Shown here in pieces: positions 1 through 11,795 of a DNA stretch of 64,000 nt. The translations under genes and the position numbers were made by a program. The stretch's first letter is position 1. Each line of letters opens with the position of its first letter. This DNA is from Eudorina sp. 2006-703-Eu-15 (taxonomy: Eukaryota; Chlorophyta; Chlorophyceae; Chlamydomonadales; Volvocaceae). Below the pieces are notes generated by a model. That model was not told where the DNA came from and searched no databases. It saw nothing but the letters and a program-made list of their open reading frames with translations. The stretch is from contig BDSI01000172.1 of the NCBI GenBank assembly GCA_003117195.1, positions 62,001 to 126,000 on the forward strand, given 5' to 3'.

Positions 1-78
1 GCAACGTTTTGACATCCCGCTGGCTGGCTCCCCCCCCCGCCCGTGTTTCTATGAAACAGCATCCACTACGCCTTGCCT

Positions 79-3000
79 TCAGCAGCCTCCACCTCCACCT
101 CCAGCTCCCGGCCCGCCGGACTCCGCCCCCGCCCCCCCGCCGCGGCCGCACTCCGCCTTGTGCCCCGCCCTCCAGTGCGCCACCTGGCACTCCCGGCTGC
201 AGTACTGCACCCGCCCGCCGCACCGCCCGCAGCTCATCAGCCGCTGTCCCGCCTCGCTGTCCCCCGCCAGGCTCGTGCAGGCCGGGTTGCCGCACGTGGG
301 CACCACTGCGAGTGCATCCTCCGGCGCGACCAGGACCTTGAGGGCGCAGGGCCACCCTGACCTCATCCGCTCCAGTATGCTGCTCTGTGCCATCACCGCG
401 CCCTCGCCCTCAGCCGCGGCGTCGGGCCCCCTCCGCGCCCCGACGTCCACGCAGCTGCCCCCTCCCGCCCCTCCTCCTCCGGCGAAAACCCGCTCCACCG
501 TCGCCCACAGCGCCGCGTCCGGACTCTTGCCACCCGGCCCGATCAGCTGCCGTACACGGTGCAGCCCCCGCGCAAGGTTCCACGGCCCGGGAAGGCCGTA
601 CAGCCTGGGGCCCCCCTGGAGCAGCTGCGCCGCCCAGGTGCGGCTGTACGGCCCCTTGACGGCCTCCGTGCTGCCCAGCGACGCGACCACCGCGGCCAGC
701 CGCTCCGGGGCCCACTCGCCCAGTGAGCGCATCGCCTGGGTCCACTGCTTGGCCACGCCGCTGGAGTCCAGGTCCGGGGCGTTGAGCACCTCGAACAGGT
801 AGGTGGCGAGGTGCATCTGCCCCAGGGTACGCGCCTCGTGGGTCAGCAGGTGGTTCCAAGCGGCGGCGACGGACGGGTCCATCTCGATGGGGGTGTCCCG
901 CGTCCCGGCGGCGGTGGGCGTAGCCGGCGGTGTAGCAGACGGAGGGCCGCCGCCCCTGGCGGCGCAGGTCGCCGCGGCGCCGGTGCCGCCCGACGTCCGG
1001 GTCACCACCTCCCCCGCGCAGGTCCTTCCCGCCGCCGCCGCAGCGGCGACCACCGCGGTGAGCTCAACAAAAGCGGTCGTGTTGGCAACAACCCAGGCGT
1101 GGGTGAGGATCATCCCGGCGTCGTCTTCCCGCCATGTGGCCTCCGCGAGCCGTACGGCAAGTATGCAGACGTCCGGCAGAAGCCGGGCGGCCACATGGGA
1201 GAGGTTCTGGCCGATGCGGGCGATCATGCGGCGCAGCTCCTCGGCAGTGGCACTGCAATACCTGGCCAGGCCTTCCGTGGTTTCGGAGGCCGCTGAGGTG
1301 CTGCCACCGCCGCCCTCCGTCCCGCCATCCCCAGCGCCCGCGTCGTTGCACGACGCGCCGTCTCCAGCTTCCGGACCGTCTTCGGTGGTCGGGGCGGCGG
1401 CGGCGGCGGCTGCCTCCTCCTTCTCCCGCTGCTGCAGCAACTTGGTGTATTCGTAGATGAGGAGCACACTCCACTCGGGGCCCAGCAGCCCCGTCGCCGC
1501 CGCCAGGGTGGCCGTCGCCTGCCCGCGCGCTTCGCGGCGCCGCGTCAAGGCCCGCTGCAGCGCCGCCGGCCCCCTGGCCTCCGCCTCCGCCGCCTCCACC
1601 TCCGCCGCGGCCATCTCATGGATATCCCGTCGGACCACTTTCGCAATGGTGCTGACCAGCCCCGCCACTTGGGAGGACTGCCCGTAGGCCAGCGCCTGGC
1701 GCCAGGGGAAGGTGTTGGCCTCGATGATGAGGTGCACCAGGAGGCCCTGCGGGAGGAAGGAAGAGGAGGGGTTAAACTGAAAAGAGAGTCAAAACCCAGA
1801 ACCGAACCCGGGCACACCCACAAATACTCAGAATAGGGGTGGAGGAACAACACAGGGGGCGACGGGGATTAGGGAACCGCACAGGGGCGACGGGGGTTAT
1901 GAATTGGTGGACGAGATACAGCGCTGCCGCCCGCCGAAAGCACTTGGGTGCCGACACACATCACGACAGGGCAAGAAGGGCGGGCGGGCGGGTCGGCGGG
2001 CGGCTCATGGACGTTGATCTTTTCAAATGCCCCGTCCGCCGGGTGGCGACGGGCAGCGAGAAGCGCCGCGGAGGCGTCCGAAGGCAGCCTGTCCGACTTT
2101 CCCCAACTGCCCCCTCTCCCGTACCCTGCCTCCTGATGGCTCACAGTCCACATCTGATGCAATCCCGATCCGCTAGGGTCCCAATCTGTTTTCCTTTTTT
2201 TTCCAGTATAACCCTCCAATGCAATCCAGTCCAGGTCCCGTTCCCTCACCCGCGAGCCCTCCGACCTCCTCAGCAGCTGCTCCACCACTCGCAGGTAGTC
2301 GTGCTGCAGGGCCACCGTCAGGTCGGCGGAGGGCGCAAGAGAGATGGACATGCTGGCTGCAGAGCGCAACGAGGCAGGGAGGAGGGCAAACGACAAACCA
2401 CTTAGTAACGGGAGGGCCATCATCAGGGTTGTGAAGTGCCCTCGCAGACCAACGGAAAGACAATGAAAGGCAAGGACAATTACCATAGAGGCGGCGGGCC
2501 GGGGCACGGCTGGGCGCGGGCCGCGTCACCGTGCGGCGCATCCGCGCTCACGTCTCCCGCCACTCCCGGAAAACGCTTTCCCCGGCGCACCCGATACATT
2601 TCACGCGCCAAGGTCCCTCGTCGCCTGGGCAACCGCTGTTGTTGCCCTAGGCTCCATTCTGACCCGCAAGGCCCGTGCTGAACTCCGCAAGGTCCGAGCA
2701 GTTGGATGGGGTTGTAGCGCGTTGTGGATCAACCTCGTGCGCAGCGCTTCAGTAATCGCATCGACAGGGGTTCGATGTGCGCACCACCTCCACCTCCTCC
2801 TCCACCTCCAAACAACCACACCTCGCCACCGATTGCTGTGATGCCCAAACAGCCGTCATACATTCACCCTTGCAGTCCATGCTCCCTCAGGACTCGGCGA
2901 CAACGGCGCCCAAGCAGCCACGCCGACCCTGCAACCCTGCCCCCAGCTTCCCACCTGAGTTGTGTGCGGCCCGCATCACCAGCATCGGCGCCAGCTCGAC

Positions 3001-5004
3001 CCACCGCCACAGGTTGCCGTCCAGGACAGGGCCGCGCCGCGCGATCAGGGGTCCAAACTCCATCACCCGCCTCCACCAGTCCTCGAGCTGCGCCAACTTG
3101 GCTGCCGGGGTTTCCGACAACGGCGCCCAGCCCACGTCCCACATCGCCTCCCGTGCGCACATAAGCCCTTTCAGACCCATCAGAATGCACTGATCGAGAC
3201 GCGGCTTGTGAAGCTGCGGTGGGGCGCTCAGCGCCTCCGGCCCCGGGACACCGCCGTCCTGCACCACAGGCGACACAGGCGCTGGCGGCGGGTGCGACAG
3301 AATAGAGGGCTGTTCCGCCGAGCTGCGCTGCTTGCGCCCGCCTCGTTCCAGCTTGTCGGGACGCTCCTGCTGCCCTTCCTGCTGGGCCTGATGCTGCGGG
3401 TGCCCCGTCGCCTGTAGGCCACGAGGCGGCGTGCAAGCTTGCTGCGGCTGCGGCTGTTGTTGAGGAGGGTTCGCCCCGCTGCCACTGCCCTGCGAAGCAA
3501 GCGCGGCCATTTCGGAAGTGAAGGCGCCGCCGCCTGCGGAGGTCATCGCCACCACTGCCTCGGACGCGTCGGCGGCTTGCAGGGCCTTCACCGCCACGGC
3601 CGCCAGGCGCAGCGCCAGGTCCCTCATTGCGGAGAGGTTGAGTGGCGGAACCGACAACGACCTCAGAGCTGTCCGCACACGAGCTATGTTCCTCTCACAG
3701 TCTCGTTTTTGCTGTTCAAGATCGGCCGCCGGCAGGGGCACCGTCCCCGCCGATGCTGGTGCGGCCCCTCGCGCATGCGGAGCAGACGCTGTCGGCATCG
3801 GCCCCGCCCCCGCCCCCAAGGGTGCTGCGTCCCCTGTAGCTATCCGCGCAGCGGCCATTTCCTGCAGCTGCGCATCCAACTGCTCGAGCTGTTGCTGCAG
3901 CTGCGCAAGGCGGCGGTTCGCCGCGTCCATGACCGACGGTGAGCCGTTAGCGGCAATCGGCCCGTGCAGGCTATACGAGGTCCCATTCAGCAGAATCCGA
4001 GTTTCAATAGTCAGTGAGTACCAGGTGGAAAGCGCCGACTGCGCCAACACGATGTCCTGCGTGGGCACAGTGTCGTCGGGGTCGTCTACCAACGGCGGGC
4101 TGGGCGTCAGTGGCGCCGCAAACGCCGTCTGCATGCCGTACGTCGTACCGCCGTCCAGCACGGCAGCCAGTCGTACCAGGTGCGCCGTTATCAGGTAGCT
4201 CAGGCAGTCGTCATCCAGCGACAAGAGGCTGTTGCGACATAGCCCTCCTTGCAGGCTGAGGATCACCCCCATACGTTCTGTGAGGCCGGCGAGCTCCTTC
4301 TCCGAGACGCCGTACTGGCTTTGGGAGAAGTAGAGCAGCAGCAGGGCACGGGCCCAGTGCTCCAGCAGACGGCTGTTGGTGAGCTCCTTGCAGAGCTCCG
4401 CCAGCACGACGTCATAACCCGGGTTCGGCTTCTCAACCGGGCTGACCAGCGCCTCCAGCATGTCGCAGACCTCGCGCAGTACGGCCATGGTCTCTGCGCT
4501 GTCGCATTCGGGCGAGGCCGCTGTGCGCAACGGCGCCAGCGTGGCTGCGTGTTCGGCCAGCAACGCAGCATAGCATCGCAGCGCCTGGCTGCGGAGCAGA
4601 GAGGTCGCCAGCAGTTTGTACTTGTCCAGAGCAAAATCAAGTAGGCGCCATATGCCTTTGAAGTACGCGAGATGCGTGGCTATCTGGGAACGAAGACGCG
4701 CAAAAGCCCGCCGCTCGGAGGCGCTCGCTCCCGAGCTTGAAGCCGACCGTCGCAACGCTAACGCATACGACGACACGATGTACAGTAAGTCTTCATTGCT
4801 TTCATATGCCCATACGCATCGGCCGTAATCATAATCTTCCACCAACGCCTCCAGGGCGTCTGCGGCCGACGAGGCATGGTCGGCATCAGTCTCTCCGCTG
4901 CCGTTCAATGCTAGACTTGCATTTAGGGATTGTAAGCGATTTAGGCAGCGCTTGACCAAGCGCTTGCCCGAACTCAAACGTGATTTCCACGTACACCCAT
5001 ACAT
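79..5004 (-). CDS. MYND zinc-finger protein, copy 1 (three exons, ~1,274 aa)
   Basis: Exons read 5004-2955, 2356-2250 and 1746-79. Donors are CAG|GTGGGA and CGG|GTGAGG; acceptors are GCAG|CC and GCAG|GG. Phases (1, then 0) agree and give about 1,274 residues. Residues ~1204-1252 form a MYND finger with C-x4-C, C-x2-C, YC-x3-C and W-x3-H-x3-C ligands, followed by a Gly-rich tail. MYND fingers usually bind proline-rich partner peptides. I recognise no other domain: the first ~680 residues are helical and Leu/Ala-rich with Gln-rich low-complexity stretches. The copy at 7320-11795 has the same exon structure and phases, so the pair is a tandem duplication. The ATG at 5004 opens the long first exon. 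The family looks like the large MYND-type families of volvocine algae; the molecular role is unknown. The exon model is well supported by comparison of the two copies. Confidence 0.85.
101..304. repeat. MYND-coding block nearly identical to 7381-7584
   Basis: Bases 101-304 match 7381-7584 column for column at a constant offset of 7,280, with about seven differences by eye. The rest of the two genes is strongly diverged. The block covers the MYND finger and the start of the Gly-rich tail. Gene conversion between the tandem copies is the simplest reading. Confidence 0.85.
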
Positions 5005-7045
5005 GATGGCTAGACCTTGATTATCATGAAAGAAAATTTGTTATTCCAATTATAACAATGATATGCAAGGCTTTGCAACAAAAATGCCGCGAACAATGTA
5101 TAGTACAAGTCCATTTTCGAACTACCGACATTATGAGCAGTGCACGGGGTAGTAAACAAGCACATGAGTGTACGTTGAAATTACACTCGTGTTTCTCTGC
5201 AGCTTTACACGGCAGGGGCGCCAAGCCAAGGTAAGCTGACATCAAGGCTGGCCAAGGGCGCGTCCGGCCTTTCTCAGACATGCAGCAACATTATGATAAG
5301 GCTGCACATAGCATCATTATCATTTTTTAACTCCTCGCTGTATTATATCCGCTCCATGTGAGCTAAGCAAAGAAACTGTCATCATCCCATCTGCCGTGGA
5401 CACCTTTGGGGTCGGCTGGGTTTAGCTATCGCTGTAGGATTTCTCATAGATATGAAACCTAAAACTTTTACTAAGGACATGGTACCACCGTACTTCCAGT
5501 CCGCCCGTGTACACACATGCATACTACACCCGCACGTGATTTCAAACCACTCAGCGCGCCGGAAGGAACACGACAATTAACAAACTCAACGCACTTCAAA
5601 CATTTTTATGCCGGCGGAGCACGTTGTCAAGATTCAGTCCTTCTCACCTACACAAGTTGAAATCCCGTTCCGCTCGATACAAGCGCGCCGGGCTCGTCCC
5701 AACCCGAAGGGCGGAGCCGAGCGCCACGGGCAGCACAGGCAGCACAGGCAGCACGCGTCACCTCCTGCTTGTTCCGCAGACTTATGTTCATCCCCGTCGC
5801 CCTGTAATGTCCTCGACAGTGCAAATCCGCTGGTGCGCACCCATGACTCCCATGACAGGCAGGTCTATCTTCCTGTCGTTCATGTCAACAACGCCATGCT
5901 CCTCATCCTCCTCACGAACGGAGCAGAAATCGTAGGGCAGGATTACAGGACACGCGCTGTTGTCGGCCCCAGCATGCCCAGCACAGCCCAGCCGAGCCTT
6001 GCCTGCCTACAAACACCCACTACTCAAACCTATCGAGCACATAACTAAAATGCGCCCCTGCTTGTCACCGATAGATCACGACCTAATTTGACATCTTCGT
6101 TCGCCCCTAGCATGATCAATGCGCTTGGGATCGCCTCCATCCAGTACACATGCGGCTGCGGGATGGTCGCCACGCAGGGGGCGGTACAGCACTCGCTGTA
6201 CGGACGTGGGCCGTACCGAGTATAAATACCACAGATAGGTAGCTTTAGCCCACTCAGCATCTGCGGAGGCCTTTCCACTCTGGCCGCCCTTTCCACTCTG
6301 GCTCCCCGTACTTGCGGGCAAAACGAACACACATGACTATCCCACACCACAAACAAAGATCTGGATCTGGAGCCCTGCACCATCGGCGCCTCCAAAAACC
6401 AACGCAAATGTAATAGCCAGAGCAAGTAGGGCATTGCTGCCCCGCACACTACCATTCGGGAGACAACGCCGGCGGCACGCTCAACTGAGGAGGGGTTCCC
6501 GCACCATTTCACGTTGAGGCACGAGACAGCCTTCCTCGCTCAGCGCAGCGCGGTCGCGTGCGACAAGCACCGAAACCTGTTCGCCGCTGAACTCGTCCAG
6601 CCAAGGAATGGGAATTGAGCCATAATCCGATATCTGGACCGTAACAATGGCAACCGGTCAAACCGTAAACCGTACGATTCCAACCCTCGCCAAGCTGCTG
6701 GGCCCAGCCCAGATGGAATCAATGGATCGAGCGCCCGCAGGTTCTCAAATCAGCCGCATCACACAAAAATTGCGCTGTACAGTGCCATGGAATGTCTCGA
6801 CTCCCGTGCTCACTACTCCAGTACAGTATGCGACTCATGCCTCGCTACGCGGAAACTGTGACAACTCCGTCACGGCGCTTGCTTGTCCAAGCACCTGCCC
6901 CTCCATACCACAGCAAGCCGACAGCACGCGCCCTGGGACTCATGTAGCCGCTGCAGCCACGGGCTCCGTTGCCATCGCGGGTGAGGGAGGGTGAGGGAGG
7001 GCTTCCGCGCCCATACTTGCCGGACGGCGGCGACACGCATCCGTG
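5005..7045. other. Intergenic region between the two MYND genes
   Basis: I see no convincing gene here. Several short open frames on both strands lack splice logic or recognisable motifs. An AT-richer stretch directly upstream of 5004 (about 5,020-5,600) is the likely promoter region of MYND copy 1. A TATA-like string (TATAAATA) lies at 6221-6228 on the plus strand, but no supported transcript starts near it. Confidence 0.5.
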
Positions 7046-7183
7046 GTGACGATCTCCCGAACGACAGTGCCAGGTGAGAGGAGCAAGGTTCAATTTGCGC
7101 AGCAACGTTAAGGCGTGACGATCTCCCGAACGACAGTGCCAGGTGAGAGGAGCAAGGTTCAATTTGCGCAGCAACGTTAAGGC
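7046..7183. repeat. Perfect tandem duplication of a 69-bp unit
   Basis: Bases 7046-7114 and 7115-7183 are identical. The unit starts GTGACGATCTCCC and ends CGTTAAGGC. It lies 3' of MYND copy 2. Its length is a multiple of three, but no other coding signal supports translation. Confidence 0.9.
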
Positions 7184-7319
7184 GCGAGGCTGACGTGGAC
7201 GCAGACGACGTCCATTGCTGCTGGACTCCCAGCCAGCCGCAGGAAAGGCGCGCCACAGCGCCCGCACTCGGCCGGGTGCCTTGTCTCACCCCATCAACCC
7301 CGTCCACGACGCCTGCTAA

Positions 7320-10300
7320 CTAGCACGGTCCCGCGGTCTTGCTGCCAGCGGCGGCTGCGGGCCCAGCACCGCTGCCACCTCCAGCTCCCGGCCCGCCGGC
7401 CCCCGCCCCCGCCCCCCCGCCGCGGCCGCACTCCGCCTTGTGCCCCGCCTTCCAGTGCGCCACCTGGCACTCCCGGCTGCAGTACTTCACCCGCCCGCCG
7501 CACCGCCCGCAGCTCATCAGCCGCTGTCCCGCCTCGCTGTCCCCCACCAGGCTCGTGCAGGCCGGGTGGGCGCACGTGGGCACAGCCGCCCGCACTCGGT
7601 CTGGTGGGGTCAGCATCCGGAAGATGTCAAGGTCTGAGGCCGGCATACTATCAAGCCACTCAGTTGTAAGAACCGCCATTTCGAATGCCGCATCCTGGCC
7701 ACCGCCGGGCCCCGCCGTGGCGATCTGCTGAATGAGCCTCATCACCTGCTCCAGCTTTGCCAGCAGGCGCGGTTCCGGCAGTGCACCATCGGGGCCCAGC
7801 GCCCGCCGTAGACGTGGCAGGCTGAACTCCAGGAATCTTCCTCCGCTCCTGCCCTCCGCCTCCTCAGGCGGCTGCCGCTGGGACGGCCGCCGGGCCTCAG
7901 GGGTCGCTGGCTGAATCAGGAGTGCGGCCGCCAGCGAGTCCGGCGCCAAGTGCACGAGCGACCACATCGCCCTCGTGAACGCTCTGATCAGTGCGCTCGG
8001 TGGCGCGTAGATGGACCCATAATCCTCGATACGCCACAGCGCAAGGCCCAACAGGTGGGGCAGACCCATCTCCACCCACAGCAGCTGCTGCCACTGCGCG
8101 GCTGTAGCCTCCGACGATGCAGAGGAAGACGCCATCTCGGCTACTGCAGCGGACAGAACACGCTCGTCCTCGCCGGTTTCCAGAAGGCCTTGAGACAACC
8201 GACTCTGAATGTGCGTCGCGTGGTTGGCCGCAACGACAGCGTCTTCGGCCGCCAGGGCCGCGCTGGCCGCCAACGTCTCCACCCAGGGTAACAGGACAGT
8301 CGCCCACGCCTCAATCTCGTAACCGGGCAGTGAGCCGCAGGCGGCCATGCTGAACATCAGGCGGCAGATGGCCGGCAGGAGAAGCGCCGCCGTGCGGGAG
8401 AGACTCGCGAGTACCTTCCCACAGGCGCCATCGTCCTTCCCCTGCATGGCTGGACCGAACCTTCCGGCCGCATCAAGTGTTGCATGCGCTTGGTGGTGCC
8501 CTGTGGGCGCTCCACCACCGTTGGCCGCCTCGTCCGGCGCCTCGGCAGCCGCAGGGACCGCCACCATGCGCTGCAGCCTGTAATACAGAGGAAGAAACTC
8601 CGCGAGCTGCGCTGCCAGCTCTAGGGGTGCACCTGCCGCCGCGCGAGCCCTTTCGTCCCTGCGAGACCCGGCATTCTCGACGAGTGAGTCGGCAAACGCC
8701 TGGTCGTCGGCGGACAAGCCCGCAGCACGGTTCGCAGCTACCGCAGCGGCAAGGGCCTCGTAGGTCGCCCGGGCCTCAGTGACTACTGAGTCTGCCTTTC
8801 GAAGGATCTTCGCGACTGTAGACAGCAGCGCGCAGGCTTCCGTGTGCGGCCCCACCACCAGCGCCTCCATGAGGGCCGAAGTGCTTGGCAACTCGCCCCA
8901 TCCCTGATGGACAGCAGTGAAGCGGCAGTGCGTTTTGATGGGGGGAGTCAGGGCATGTCGTTGATTGGTAATCAAGTTGGGCACATGCTCTGTTTAGAGG
9001 ACTTGATTTCATGTATATACGCGTGTGCAATCCGCATCACATTGCAGCGAGAATTCGTTGCGTCTCTTGTGTATGCCTAGGCAGGGCAGGCAACACCAGG
9101 CTGCGGAGGCGAAGACGACGCTGCTGGGTGGGACTATCTGCCTACCTGGCTAGCTGTTATACACCGCGCCAAATTATGGCGGCGCGGCCCCGCCCCCGCC
9201 GTGTGTAAACAGCCCCTCCCGCCCCTCCCTAGAGGCATCGCAGCGGCCCACTCTTGCTCACGCACCTCCACGGCTCCAGTCCTCCGCATCATCATCTCAA
9301 CCAGCTGCAGGTAACCGGCCCTGTGCAGAGCGATGTCCAGGTCCGCGGACAGAGCCTCTGCGGGGTGGGTACATGAGCACCGTTTGGAGGCAGGTGACTG
9401 TGCATTGGGCTGGCTGGGGGACAGCTGCGGCCGCTGAGACCAGTTGAGAGAGGAATATAGGAGATTAGCAGACATTATCAAACTGCGCTGCTGCCAGAGC
9501 AAAAGTCAGACGAAGAATCCAGGGGGCCAAGATACGGGAGCATCCTTGGCAGCTGATCTGGGCAGCGGAGATCACAGCCAAGGGCTATCAGCATAGCAAC
9601 CCCGACCTGCACCCAACACATGATACCCTTTTACGACCGAGGTGATCATTTTTTTGTTTTGTGCCGCAAACACTTAGAGCAAAAGGCAACACCGCACCCA
9701 CCCGTGGTGAGCAACCCACACCTCAGTACAAATACATCGCTGCACAAAGACCGCACCAGCAAGCCTGTCTGAACCCAAATCGATAGACGGGCGGATATAG
9801 CCCCCAGCTGCGTACAACTCCCCACTCACCTTGGCGCGCATCGTAGCGCAACGTAAACAGCTTCGGCAGGTCGCTCCACTTCCACGTGCCCCCATCCAGC
9901 TCGGGCCCGCGGCTCGCGGCTGCTCGGACCAGCTCCGAGCTCCAGCCCCACCAATCCTCCAGAAGCGCCAAATTACGCGCTCCGGTTTGCGCCGCCGGCG
10001 CCCAGCCCAGATTCCACATCGTAGCCCGTGCGCACAGAAGCGCCTTTATGCCCAGCGGCACCGCTTGGGAGGACGGGAGGCTCACCCGTCCGCTGCCCCG
10101 GGGCGGCAGCTGCGGTTCCGTCAGGTGTCCTTGCAGCTGCCGGTGGGGCGCCGGCTGCTCCTGCTGCTCCTGCTGCTCCTGCTGTTCCTGTTGCTGTTGG
10201 TGCTGCTCCTGTTGCTGTTGGTGCTGCTCCTGCTGCTGTTCCTGCTGCTGCTCCTGCTGCTGTTGGTGCGGCTGTGGTGTTTGCGGGGCCTGCGGCTGCA

Positions 10301-11795
10301 GCTGGCGCTCGTGCGGTGGCCCTAACCCGTCCGGCTGCTGTGACCCTGCTCCGGCCGAGCCGGTGCCTGGCGGCCGCCGAAGCGCGCGCACCGCCGCAGC
10401 TGCCAGCCTCAAGGCCACGTGCCTGGTCGCTGTCGGACTGAGCGGCGGGAGGCCCAGCGAGAGGCCGCGCAGCCAGTCTTCCAGCCGGCTGATTCGTTCC
10501 ACACACCTGTCCCGCAAGTCTAGGCAGTTTTGGCGGTACAGGGGATCATTAATCGGGCTGCCGCTATCCAGGGCCAATATCTCCTCCTCCACCTCATGCA
10601 GACGAAGGCGCAAGAAGGCCAGCCTGCGATGGCAGGCCTCTCGAGCCGCAGCCGAGGGTCCCATGACCTGGTTGTGTGGTGTCCCTGGGTCGTTTGAGCA
10701 CATCAGATCGAACGGGAACCCCTCCACGCACCACTGCCATGCCACCAGCGCCGCTTTCGCCATACCGGTGTCCACGACGGGCAAGGGCCCCTGTGGCGCG
10801 GCAGCACCGCCGCTGTCTATATCTGGTGGAAGGCGACATCCGAGGACGCCGCTCATCGGCAGCACTGCCGGGCTCTGCAACATGCCATACACTGGGCCAC
10901 CGTCGAGTGCGGCAGCCAGTTGCACCAGGTGCGAGGAGAAGAGGTAGAACAGGCTAACGTTGGCGTTGGAGCAATATTGGAGAGATGAGTTGACTGTCGC
11001 TTGGCAGAGCAGGTCGCCCATCCGCGACAGCAGCCTGGCCGTCTTGTCTGAGATGCCGTCGTCGAGATAGCTATGGCGGTACAGCAGCAGCAGCGCACGG
11101 GCCCAGTGCTCCAGCGGGCCGTCTTTGCGGAACAGACTTCTGGTCAGACCTTCAGGGCTGCCGCCGCGGTCCTTGCACGTGAGTAACTCCATCAGCGCGC
11201 AGGTCTCGTCCAGCAGGGCGAGGACGTGTTGCACACCCACATCTCTTTCTGGGCACTCCTCCGATGGCAGCGCCGATGGCTGCTGGCCCGCCAGGCGCTG
11301 CTCCAGCTCCGCCACGCCGCTCGCCAGCAACGCCGAGAAGCAGTCTAGGGTCCGGCATCTCACCAGCACATTCGACAGCGTCCTAACACACAGAAGACCG
11401 CAGCGGTACTGCGCAGCTTTTGTGCGCGGAAGCCTGACAAGGTGACTTGTCAGAGCGATGCGAAGCGCCGTGAAGGCCTCGCGGTCGGCCCGGTCCTCTG
11501 CGGTCTTGGCTGGGAGCGCTGAGCGGCCTAGCGCCGCGTGGTAGAGCGAAACCAGGTCCACCATATGGCCTCGGCCCAGCACAAACCAAGCGCAGGCTAA
11601 GGCACCAATATCCACATGCGGCAGAAGCGCCTTCAGCTCGCTGGCCAGCATGAGCACGTTCGCCGAGTCGGCCACATAGGCGGCAGCATCTTCTCTCCTC
11701 AGTCTAACAGCATTTATGCAAAGAGCTTTCAACCTCCTTATGCAGGTATCATACCGCTGATGTATGCTGGACATTTGCTGGGTAGCCGCTAACAC
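7320..11795 (-). CDS. MYND zinc-finger protein, copy 2 (three exons, ~1,213 aa)
   Basis: Exons read 11795-9830, 9357-9266 and 8903-7320. Junctions are CCAAG|GTGAGT, CCCGCAG|AG, GTGGAG|GTGCGT and CATCAG|GGA; phases agree throughout and give about 1,213 residues. Residues ~1130-1178 are the MYND finger, with the same ligand spacing as copy 1. Exon 1 ends with a Gln/Glu/His-rich tract. Exon 2 encodes a short helix (S-A-D-L-D-I-A-L-H) that matches S-A-D-L-T-V-A-L-Q in copy 1, which confirms the split. The two proteins align along their whole length but weakly outside the finger. Nothing indicates membrane or secretory targeting. The role is probably as a protein-protein adaptor, inferred only from the finger. 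Confidence 0.85.
10155..10268 (-). repeat. CAG-type repeat encoding a Gln/Glu/His-rich tract
   Basis: Inside exon 1 of MYND copy 2 the plus strand reads mainly CTG/CTC/TTG triplets. On the coding strand this gives runs of Q with interspersed E and H, about 38 residues. It is an in-frame trinucleotide repeat, so length variation would keep the frame. Copy 1 has only scattered Q-rich segments at the matching place. Confidence 0.9.

Noticed and set aside
158..1687. Long open frames opposite MYND copy 1
   Set aside because: GC-rich coding exons give open antisense frames; only the minus frame has the zinc finger and splice sites.
6045..6512. 155-codon minus-strand open frame
   Set aside because: Hydrophobic start but no recognisable family and no supporting exons.
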